A DNA stretch of 64,000 bases from Phoenix dactylifera. Taxonomy: Eukaryota; Streptophyta; Magnoliopsida; Arecales; Arecaceae. The position numbers and the translations under genes were made by a program. Of this stretch, positions 52,501-64,000 are shown in pieces (position 1 is the first letter of the stretch; each line of letters starts with the position of its first letter). The stretch lies in contig NC_052404.1 of NCBI RefSeq assembly GCF_009389715.1, positions 11,540,480-11,604,479 of the forward strand, in the 5' to 3' direction. The notes beneath the pieces are model-generated. The model was given only the letters and a program-made list of their open reading frames with translations, was not told the origin of the DNA and did not search any database.

Positions 52501-55500
52501 GATTTGACCCAATTTGCAGTTTGGGCTCATCCAGACTTAGCCCAATTTAATTAGGCTCGGGTTCAGGTTCAATTGGCTAAATCAATTTCTTATTATTGGG
52601 CTTAACGGGTTTCGGACCCGAACCCCGATCCGTCCCGTTAGGTTGGATCCGTTAAGGGTCTCTTTTCTTCTCCTTTTTTTTTTTTTTCTTCTTCTTCCTT
52701 TTCTTTTCCTTTTCTCTTCTTTTTCTTTTCTTTTCTTTTCTTCTCCTTTCTTTCTCTTTTCTTTTTCTTCTCCTTCCCGAAGCTTCTCCCGACGGCTCTC
52801 CCGAATCCTCTTTCCACTCTAACCTCCTCCCCTTCCCATCTCAAGGAAGAAGAGGCGGCGGCTTGGGAGAGGCCGAGCTTGGGGTCATGCCACGGCCGGC
52901 GGTGCCCTCGGCCGTCACCCGCGGCCGAAGCCCGCGGCGCCCTCGGCCGCGCTCGCGGCCGACGCTCGACGTCCGCATCCTCGGCCGGCCTGCGGCCGAG
53001 GCTCGTGCCGGCGGCCCTCGCGGCTGAAGCCGGTGGCCACCGCACGCTACGTCGAATCGGTGAGTCCCCGTTCCCTCTTCTTCCCAGAGCTTCCTCTCCT
53101 CCTCTCTTTCCTTCCTTCTCTCCCGATCCCTCTTTTCTTTCCCCCTTTCTTCTCCTGCGAGGGGAGGCAGTGAGTTCGGGAGAGGTCGGCCACAGCCGGC
53201 GGTGCCCTCGGCCGGCCTGCAGCCGACGCCCGTGCCGGCGGCATCCTCGGCTGGCCCGCGGCCAACGCCCGTGTCAGCGCCGTTCGCAGCCGAAGCCGGC
53301 CGCCGCCGCACGCGACGTCTCCCCGGTGAGTCCCCTCTTCCTCTTTTCTTATTTTTCTTCTTCTTTGCTTCTTTGTTTCTTTCTTTCTTTCTTTTCTTTG
53401 TTATCCTGAGCAGATTGGGAGGAAAAGCAAGGCTATGAACATCAGGAAGGAAGGGCCGGAGAAATGGATGGATGTTACCTCACTGACCCAAGCAGCGGGT
53501 GTCGGTGATGGAGTAAGGTGAAGAGAGGCTCTGGCGACCACCGGAGGTCAGCTGCTATGGCGGGGATGTCGGCGTAGATGTCCAGCCGACGGGGTGCTGA
53601 GATCTGGGAGCGTCCGGATTTGGGAGGGAGCGTACCAGGAGGAAGGAAGGCGTTTGGGGGGTTCTAAGCGACGTGTCGAGAGGTTTTTAAGCGATTGTCA
53701 CTGTATTAACACCTGGCAGCAACACCTCCCTTCTATTGACATCTGCCCCTCCCCTTAAGGACAAGATGGCGGACTCCAAATGGCTGGCTTCATTGGGCTG
53801 GCCCACTAGCCCAATTGGATACGGGCCGGTGAATGGACCGGTCCTCACATTCTTCCCCCCTTAAAAAATTTCGTCCTCGAAATTTACTTAAAGCTCAAGC
53901 TTTAAAAGTATTCAATCATCAAGTCATCCTCGAGATCTCAGTTAGTCTCCCTCTTAAAGTGCTTGCATATAAGATTTTGGCAAAATCATGGCATACCAAA
54001 ACTTGACCCCTTTTCAAATAGGTAGATCGAAAATGTCATAGCTAGGAGTAAGAAACATTCCAGATCTAAGCCCATCCAAGGCACCATTAATTCGTTAATA
54101 CTAAATTTAAGATGCTCAAAATCTCCCAGAAATTGCCAACAATAGAAAAACTTACTAGTGAAATCATATAGCTATCTCCAGATTATTCAGAGAATCAACA
54201 ACACTTTTCTCCATTAGAATCTAAGTCAAATCTTCTAATAATTCTCCTTATCAATACAACTTTATCAGTAGATCTTATCAAAAGAGTAAGGTCCATTACT
54301 TCGACATTTAGTTCTTTTAATAGGTGATCTAATTCAAACTTCTCTTTTTTTTTGTTGCTTATACACGAAAATCAACATCTTAATTTTGAATAAGAATATC
54401 AAATTTCTTTATCAAACTATCAACTGCTCCCGATTAACCGATCTATCACAAGATTGGATCATAAACAACTCTAGTCCACTCTTGATTGAAATTCATCATG
54501 GTCTACTGATAACCTCAATTTCTTTTAATCAGATGGAGAGTTGATATTAATTAAAGAAATTCAAGCTTCACATTTAGAAGGACGGAGGTTCATATCAGCA
54601 TATTTCAGATCTGAGATCAAAATCGATGATCCATTAATTCTAGTCAAAAGATGCTAAGAATTTCTTAGCACGATATAAAACTGGAGAATCTAGGATAGCA
54701 CCGTGCTATCCAAAATCAGAACATTCTCTTTTTATTTATCAAGAAAAAATCCTACTACACCAGAAAACAGATCAAAACTTTCCGAATTAAAGGAATCGCA
54801 CTTCTAACCAACTTAGGTAAATAATTCAGACCACTATATTTTCGCTGCGCACTCTGATTCAAAACATCAAAATCCTTTGAATTCACTAATAACTTTTGAA
54901 CAACATACTACTTGTCTACAAACAGGACTATTCAATACCTCATGGATATTTGCACTCCAAATCTTTCCTCCATCTAGATCGAATTTTACTTAGCTAGAAC
55001 TTCTTTTTACTTTTCTATGAGCGAGCAAAGAAAGGGTATCCCAACATGAGATCCCCTTAAACAAGTGACAAACGCTTTAAACGAATTTTACATTTCCAGC
55101 AACTTCAGCCATAAAAATGAGCCTTCTTTTCTAATAAGAGATGAACTCTCAAGTCATCTTAGAACATTTTAGGCTCGGAATTGTATAAACTTCTGAAAAT
55201 TATTTCTTAGTATCCCAATCTGTTATATTAGGTATCCTTAAATTGCATGAACAATAATCTATCCTATTTTAGCATTGCTAGAAGGTGATTCTCAATCTCA
55301 CATATCCGTTAAAAGAAAGAGATGCATACTTTTGTTGTAAGATCTTTATTTAAAAATTTTCTTCTTTTGTGCTCTTTGCACTAGATAATACTACGTGGAA
55401 TTATCATCTATAACTTTCACCTTCCGCATGAAACAATTTAAACTTGCTTCTTAGTGATAAGCGAAAGCATTTTAATAATTGCCCCTCTATTAGAGATGAA

Positions 55501-58500
55501 ATAGTTTACTTCAAATCTTAGAAGCAGGGTCACTAAGTACAAACCCCTGAAACATCATGTGCTATTGGGTCTGTTCCCATATCAACTCTATTGTTGATTC
55601 CGCTCGCATTTCCTAATGACCCCATGTCCTCATCATTCTCTTCTCTTTTTTTTTTTTTTGTCAAAACATCAACTAATATTCGTTTAATTGATTTATCACA
55701 GGATCACAAACAACTGCACTTTATCCATAGTAGAACATTTGAGCCTTAAATATTCTTCAACATTGAAAATTATTCTCAGGATTTACTAAATGACTTCCAA
55801 TCAAAATATTAATCTTGCATTATAATTTGCAAAGATCTAATATTTCACATTCCAAGTAAACAAAGGGAAAACTCTTAGATCTCATTCTCAAATATATTTT
55901 CTTTCTATATAATAGTTTCATGCATAATTGTCATACAAATTTCATCCTCGAAGAATAAAAATCTTTCCTTGTCCAAGCCTTAAACAACTTATGAATGAAC
56001 CCTATCTTGCCATCAAAATAATTAACTTCAAACTAGAAGTATTATCCACAGTACCCAGTATCAAGTTAAACTTCCAAAATCACCTATATACTAATACACA
56101 AATAATCACTATGTACTTTAACATTCCATGGCTAGTACTCCACTTAATATCAGTCAAAATCTAATTTAATCATAATCCAAGAAACAAATTACTCCATCGA
56201 GAAATCTCCAAAATAATTTATTCTTATTTTGGCATGGCTTGCTAGCATTCTGATTCAAAACACCAAAATCCTTAGTAGTATTAAATCTTAAATTCTGATA
56301 CCATACCTGTCACAATCATGCCCCTAGAATGGTTTTGTATTAGCCCTAACATCTTTCTTTTTGTTGCTCATTGTCACCTATCAAAATATTTGTGTCAAGC
56401 AATTTTTGTGACTGACCGATGATGCGACCAATAAAATCTTTTCTTTCTTTCCAATATACGAAATCTCACTAAATGAGACTTAACTACCCATACCCTTATT
56501 AAAATTTGAAATTTTTACTCATGATTAACCTATAGCTCTGATACCACAAGAATGTCACGCCCCGGATCCGGATCCGTGACATGGCCGTGCTATTGCCGAC
56601 TACCGCCCACAATAGCACGCAGCCTCATACCTGGGTAACAGGGTAGTCAAACCAACCGAATCTTTTCATATGAAAGCATTCTTAGTACATCATGCTGGTC
56701 AGTACCCAAATACAGAGCTTCTATGTAGTTTATGTACACAAAAGTATACTTGCTTTACCCCAAAAGAAAGAAGCCCTGATACCAAATTAACGTGACTCTG
56801 GCAGCTATCAGTGGTAAGGATCTGAAAGAAAATGAAAAATAAACACATGTGAGCTACACGGCTCAGTAAGTAATCATACATAATCTTACCGGATCGAACA
56901 TAATGGTAACCATGTTTATGCAGGGTTTGAGAAGCTGACATGCGTATTATCTCACAATTTATCATGGCAAAATATGTATGCTTCGAAAACAAAGCAGTAT
57001 TTTCAGTCAAACAGAATTTTCATAAAACATAAGAATTCATGCGATTAGCATCATTTAAAGGAGATAGCGGTTATAGCAAAATACAACATTTCATAAGGAT
57101 ATATTCAAAAACTCGTTGTAAAACAATGTATGCTTTGGCCAGGCACATTCATAAATGTCATGGCCCGCCTTCGCAGGGCACGTGACTATCGGGCCTACAT
57201 GAGGGGGAAACACGGAGCTCCCCTGCCAGATGTTGGCCGGTTCCGGGGCTTCACGCAAGCATCCTTCACCCCTCACCGATTTTGCTTCTCCCCAAAACGC
57301 ATCTGCAGGATTTGGAAGCACCCGCCTCATATACCCAGGCTCTGAAACGAGCCTCATGATCATGCTTCAAATATCATTTTCATAAAGTATGCATATGAAA
57401 CCGTGCCCCCGGCATGCCGTGGTCCATTCTCTCAGATGCTACTGCGAAGTCCATTCGGCCACTGGCGGGGCCAGCTAGTCATTCTCGGCCACTAGCAAGG
57501 CCAGCGAAGTTATTCTCGGCCACTAGCAAGGCCAGCTCAGTTGCATTCGATCAGTAGCATCTTTGAGCCCATTATAATAGTGCCTCTTGGCTAGATAGTA
57601 TTTCATTATACCAACTTGCATGCATGATTAAAATATCAGCATCATCATGTTGCATACATAGCCATAGCTTCTGAGATCATACAAGTTACTTATGCATTGT
57701 AACATCTCATGCATGAAACATATATACTTAAAATAAATGCTTAGGAAACATTAATAACATGATATGATCCCTAACAGGATTAGAACAGGTTACTTACTTT
57801 CTTCACAAATCATGTATACAATTCAAATTGTATGAAAAACACTGGTTCATCTTATAAAACGTAATATAAGATCTACGATAAGATTAAGACAGATTACTTA
57901 CTTCAATTCGCTTTCCAAATTGCTCAAGTCCAGGTGACAAATCCTTAATCACCTAAAACAACATAATAGGGATTACATTATTCCCCATTTATTTATTATA
58001 AAATCTCTTAGTTCATCATATTATGAACTTACTTGCTTGGATCCCATCCAAGGATTTAGCCCAAGTCCAATTTGAAGCCTTTGGGGTTCGATTTAAAACC
58101 AGATTGGGTCTGCTGGAACTAACTCAATTTAATTGGGTTCGTACCCAAATCAATTTGGGCTTAATTCGGTTCGGATTTGACCCAATTTGCAGTTTGGGCT
58201 CATCCAGACTTAGCCCAATTTAATTAGGCTCGGGTTCAGGTTCAATTGGCTAAATCAATTTCTTATTATTGGGCTTAACGGGTTTCGGACCCGAACCCCG
58301 ATCCGTCCCGTTAGGTTGGATCCGTTAAGGGTCTCTTTTCTTCTCCTTTTTTTTTTTTTTTCTTCTTCTTCCTTTTCTCTTCTTTTTCTCTTCTTTTTCT
58401 TTTCTTTTCTTTTCTTTTTTTTCCTTCTTTTCTTCTCCTTTCTTTCTCTTTTCTTTTTCTTCTCCTTCCCGAAGCTTCTCCCGACGGCTCTCCCGAACCC

Positions 58501-61500
58501 TCTTTCCACTCTAACCTCCTCCCCTTCCCATCTCAAGGAAGAAGAGGCGGCGGCTTGGGAGAGGCCGAGCTTGGGGTCATGCCACGGCCGGCGGTGCCCT
58601 CGGCCGTCACCCGCGGCCGAAGCCCGCGGCGCCCTCGGCCGCGCTCGCGGCCGACGCTCGACGTCCGCATCCTCGGCCGGCCTGCGGCCGAGGCTCGTGC
58701 CGGCGGCCCTCGCGGCCGAAGCCGGTGGCCACCGCACGCTACGTCGAATCGGTGAGTCCCCGTTCCCTCTTCTTCCCAGAGCTTCCTCTCCTCCTCTCTT
58801 TCCTTCCTTCTCTCCCGATCCCTCTTTTCTTTCCCCCTTTCTTCTCCTGCGAGGGGAGGCAGTGAGTTCGGGAGAGGTCGGCCACAGCCGGCGGTGCCCT
58901 CGGCCGGCCTGCAGCCGACGCCCGTGCCGGCGGCATCCTCGGCTGGCCCGCGGCCAACGCCCGTGTCAGCGCCGTTCGCAGCCGAAGCCGGCCGCCGCCG
59001 CACGCGACGTCTCCCCGGTGAGTCCCCTCTTCCTCTTTTCTTATTTTTCTTCTTCTTTGCTTCTTTGTTTCTTTCTTTCTTTCTTTTCTTTGTTATCCTG
59101 AGCAGATTGGGAGGAAAAGCAAGGCTATGAACATCAGGAAGGAAGGGCCGGAGAAATGGATGGATGTTACCTCACTGACCCAAGCAGCGGGTGTCGGTGA
59201 TGGAGTAAGGTGAAGAGAGGCTCTGGCGACCACCGGAGGTCAGCTGCTATGGCGGGGATGTCGGCGTAGATGTCCAGCCGACGGGGTGCTGAGATCTGGG
59301 AGCGTCCGGATTTGGGAGGGAGCGTACCAGGAGGAAGGAAGGCGTTTGGGGGGTTCTAAGCGACGTGTCGAGAGGTTTTTAAGCGATTGTCACTGTATTA
59401 ACACCTGGCAGCAACACCTCCCTTCTATTGACATCTGCCCCTCCCCTTAAGGACAAGATGGCGGACTCCAAATGGCTGGCTTCATTGGGCTGGCCCACTA
59501 GCCCAATTGGATACGGGCCGGTGAATGGACCGGTCCTCACAGCATCCACCCAAGGGTCCTCCATCACATTAATGCTCCGTCCGTCACTAATCAATCACCT
59601 AGTATGTGCCAGAGCCATAGGCATATACCTCCCAACCTCCCGCCACATGAAAGATGTCCTCCAGCTGCCCACCACCTGGCCGGCTGAGCCTGCCCGACCA
59701 TATCTCGCTACCATGACCTGACTCCAAAATCCATGTGGCTCCAGAACAATCTGCACTGCTCGTCGCACCAGGAGTGCCTCATGCCTCGCCAGTAGTGACT
59801 GCACCCCCAAACCACCCTCACTCAGAGGCAGGCAAACTCTCTTCCAGGCCACCAAATGTACCCTGTGGCCCCTCCCAGAGGAGCCCCATAGGAAACTGCG
59901 CATAAGCCGCTCTATCCCCACCAGCACCGTCTTCGGCACAATAGTATGGGCCATAATGTAAACATGCATAGAGCAGAGAACGGACCTGACCAGCGTCAAC
60001 CTGCCCATCATAGAGAGTGACGAGGCTCTCCAACCCTTGAGCCTGCTCTGCACCCTCTGCACCAAAGTGAAGCACTCCGCCATCCGCAGCCTCCTCTCTG
60101 TGATGGGGACTCCCAGGTAGTCCAGTGCCCCTTCCTGCTCCCGCATCTCCAATATCGCCCTGATCTCCCATTTGACCCTCCGCTCCATGCTCGGACTGAA
60201 GTGTATGGATGACTTCTGGCGATTGATTCTCTACCAGGACGCCGTACAATACTCCATCAATACCCTCTAGAGGGCTCGCGCGTCACTCACCCTCGCCCTG
60301 GCCAGTAGCAGGCAATCATCTGCAAAAAGTAAGTGAGAAATGGGGCGAGCACCCGGGGCTGGACTGTAAGCAGCCAACTTCCGGTTCTCGGATGCTACAT
60401 GTAAAGCACGGGATAGTGCATCAGAATAGATGATGAACAGGTATGGAGACAAAGGACATCCCTGACGAAGCTCCTGATTACGCCCAAAGAATAACGCGGC
60501 TATTGCAGTATACATTGGGATGTCGATTCCACAGGGAGAAGTTAGAAACACTAAAAGAAACTACAAAACTAAGGAGAAATGTCAAAGCAGTAAAATGTGA
60601 TGTGAATGTTTAAAAATAAATTGACAATTAGATTGTAGTAGTAAAAAGATATGACCAGAATTAATGGCAGCAAAGCATCAGAAATTCCTCACTTGAATCA
60701 GGTAATTTCATTCATATTTGATCCATTGAATAACTCAATTAGAGATCATAGCACCAGATTCTCTAATCGGAAGATATAGCATTACAATCAAAATATTTAG
60801 TGGTAATTATAGAAAATCATTCTCCACTTTTAAAACCAAGAATTGTTATCCTATTAGACTCAGATTCAAAGATAAAAACATACCCAATGGTAATATTTCA
60901 GCAAAAAATCACACTAACTAGATAAACAATCAAATCTAGATATAATCAAGCACCTCAACAATTCTATAGAAAAAGACATGGCTGAATCTATGAAAAAAAT
61001 CAGTTCAAGATGATCCCAACACAAGAAAAGATCTATTGATGAAGATGATAAACAAGAATTGTATCAACATGAGAATCTATTACATAGATCAAATATAAAT
61101 GAAATTACCATCATCCAAGCGAGTTCATCCCTAGCTTCACCAAAGAATTAGCTCTCCATGAATTTTTGGCTCCTCTTGATGATTTCTTCGTAATGCAGCC
61201 TTTTCTCCCTCAGAACGGCGAGCTCCTCCAAGTATATATATGGTTTTGGGGCTAAAAACCCTAGGAAACACGACTTAGACACGTTTGCATGCGTTTTTCC
61301 GACTTTACCCTCGAGCACCAACGTCAGCATGAAGTTCGGGAGGATCTCCAGATCGTATCTGATCTTCAAATTTTCTGTTCTTATATTCATTAGAAATCCT
61401 TGGAAGTCTAGTTTCCAACAAAATTTGAATCAGCTCAATTGAACTTCTGTAGCTCCTGAAATCATTAAAATACTATACAAAGGTCTGATCTATCAGGGCC

Positions 61501-64000
61501 CAGGTTGATGGTTTAGGGAAACCTAACTTTGCAACCTCATAACTTTCTCTCTGGAGCTCCAATTGATCTGATTCTTGATGCAAATGAAACCTCAACATGT
61601 CTACTTCATTTTCACCAAGTTTTATTTCATTCGGACTGCAATGGGATATTCAATCTCCTTAACTCCATTTCTACAATAAAATCACCGAAATCAATTAAGA
61701 CTTGGACACTTTGTGAAGTAAAGCTCAGATTAGAAAAGTATCATAAAAATACCCAAATCATGCTTAAGTCTTAAAAATTTAGCCTAAATTGGTAGTATTA
61801 AAAGGTACATTTTCATGCACCTATCACACCTCCCAACCAGCTTATTGCTAGTTCCTAGCAATTTAAGCGAAGAAAAAGAATGGACTATATCCAATCCAGT
61901 GTAGACAGCTTTTGCATGAGCTAAGCAATAATATTCAAGTATATCAAACAAAGTACTTGCAAGAGATCAATAATACTATCAAAATCAGTCCATCAAGAGC
62001 AACTCCCAGAATTCGTGTGTGTGTGCAATCTAAGCCGTAACCATCTTACCACCGATCCTGACACATACAATGTCGAGAACATTTCAAACCAAAGCTTCAA
62101 CTCCATATCTCACAGGTATAATATTCAATAGTAGACTGGTGTAAGGGATCTCTTTATGGAGTTAAGGAAGGGTGTTCAGACAAATATATGAGAAGGCAAG
62201 TGTTCATGAACAAGCAACAAACAAGCATTGATCTTATGATAGGATCACCAACCATTGGGAACTCAACCATTCTTACCACAAACCCACTTAGGATCAAAAA
62301 GGTCAATAATAAAAGGTTGTAATGAGGCTAAAGTTAAGTAAAATAAAAATAATAAAAGGATGGATAAGAGAATTCAAAAGAACTTTCCAGTACATACTAG
62401 AGGTCTTCACAAGATATAACATCAAGCACAACTCCCTCAAACCGCTTGTACCTCTCTTTTTTTTTCACGCTAGTCATACCATTTTGGTTGTATTAGGCTA
62501 AACATGTGGGTTATTCAACCATGGTACTTGGTTATTTCATCAACAACTTCATACTGGCATTTTGAATTGGTGACAAGCGGTTTAGGAACCAATAGAACCA
62601 TTTTCAGAGTGGAGATTAGAGCCTGAGACATTTTCGAGACGTGTGGTAATAGAAAGTTGAAGCTGCTAGTGGAGTTGATTTGTTTCTTTCTTTTCTTTTT
62701 CTTCTTTTTTTTTTTTTTTTTTGAACACAACCTTTGGTTGCAATCGTGGAATCCATTTCAACAAACCTGTTAGCACCAATGAGAAACCACCATAGTACAT
62801 CCCCTTTCTTATCTTCATTATTTGCGGACCAACATTTATCATCCCTAGCATGTACTTGAAAGTAAAAGGTAGGAAAGATATAATAATTTAGGCTCAACTC
62901 CAATGTGGAGGGGGGGGTAAGGACATATGGGTTTACAAAGGAAAGGGCTCTTTTTTTTCGGGCTCAAAACGGCTTCTAATGGATAAAACATGGGTTAGCT
63001 TGAAAGGCTCAAACGTTCATCCTAAATTGACCTTCATCATCTCCAAAGTATAATCAACCAACATACCACAAACTGTGTAGTAAAAATTTCCAATGGAGCA
63101 ACCAATTCAAAAGAATCAATGAATGCATGCCACAAGTCTCTGAACATGATGAACTCTCTCTCTCTCTAATGCTCACAAATGCGTAAATACTTAAGTTTGA
63201 GAGTTCTCTAATTGTATGCATTGAACATCCATCAAACCATAAGGCTTAGATGCATGCATAAAAAAAGAATTCTAAGGGTATCTTAATAGCGTAACTAAGA
63301 TAGAAAAATTGACTCCGACAAAAATATTCTGTAATCATTTTTTTTGTTTTAAAGCAAAGTCATGCAAAAACACATACACATAGGCTACCCTCCCCCAACT
63401 AAAACATAACATTGTCCACAATGTATGGAAATAAAAGAATAGGAAACAAAATAGGATAGAGGTCACCTGATTAGCGGAGCACAAATCCATGGTAAAAATA
63501 GGAAGCTGGCAAATCTGGAAATTAAACTAAGGAAACCAAACGAAATAAAACAAAACAAGCAAAAACAAAAACTGAAACAAAGACAAAATAAAGAAAAACA
63601 AAAAGAGACAAGAAAAAAGAGAAACGTACCTGAAGGGAATTCGAGCATCGTATGCGCCGAGGATTCACCGATTAAGGTGAAAGTATGCAATTTGAAAATA
63701 ATTTTCAGCGGAATAAAACAGGGCTGTTCAAAACAGCCCATTGCAAACTTTGGATCTGATCCAATCCTACGAAATTCTCAGATGAATCCGCAGGATATGT
63801 GATAAAAATATATGGATATCACATCGTATGTGTTCTTGAATTGAGATCAAATCTCAACTCCAAAAACTGAAAACAGAACACTAATCTTTCAGCAGGTTGG
63901 TTCTAGCTTGCTGCTCCACAACCGCACAAGCATCCGGCCTCTACAAGTAATCCACGCGAGGCCTCTGGATCAACCGGCATCCTGAGGAGTGCTAGCTCGC

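Overview
The window is a stretch of nuclear plant DNA, most likely from a monocot. The reasons are a COI1 gene whose sequence and GC-rich first exon look monocot-like, Au-like SINEs in introns, and dense nested retrotransposons. A palm is my guess, not a demonstrated fact. Everything here comes from reading the sequence; no database search was run.

Only two host genes are well supported, both on the minus strand. At 1043-10415 lies a 12-exon pectin acetylesterase gene (CE13 family, cell-wall pectin deacetylation). Its gene structure is clear, but two exons carry indels that break the frame. At 38821-44508 lies a three-exon COI1 gene, the F-box/LRR jasmonate co-receptor, 591 codons long and apparently intact.

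The rest is mostly mobile DNA. (1) 10951-20844: a plus-strand Ty3/gypsy element of the Tat (Retand-like) group. Its 5' end is lost in a 100-N gap. It has a gag-pol with many stop codons, a 3' region with a ~118-bp tandem array, an antisense spliced gene, and a 3' LTR. (2) 22991-24846: a non-autonomous hAT-type element with 8-bp target duplications. (3) 26204-35306: a second copy of the same gypsy family, on the minus strand, bounded by a CTAGC duplication. It has a deletion that removes its 3' region, and its integrase is split by a 2.6-kb solo LTR (26966-29571, duplication TTGGC). (4) About 35312-36960: LTR-like sequence of unknown family. (5) About 49555-60490: a minus-strand LINE (reverse transcriptase, zinc-binding segment, RNase H) split by (6) a young non-coding LTR retrotransposon at 50880-59541, with LTRs of almost 3 kb, a GCATC duplication, an initiator-Met-type primer site and a polypurine tract. 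(7) 60.5-64 kb: no genes, with sequence resembling old retroelement untranslated regions.

The insertions can be ordered. The LINE came before the non-coding LTR element that splits it, and the minus gypsy copy came before its solo LTR. I found no evidence of a new biological system. The observations most worth following are the antisense spliced gene inside the gypsy element, the non-coding LTR element with a second primer-site-like motif inside its LTR, and the broken exons in the pectin acetylesterase.
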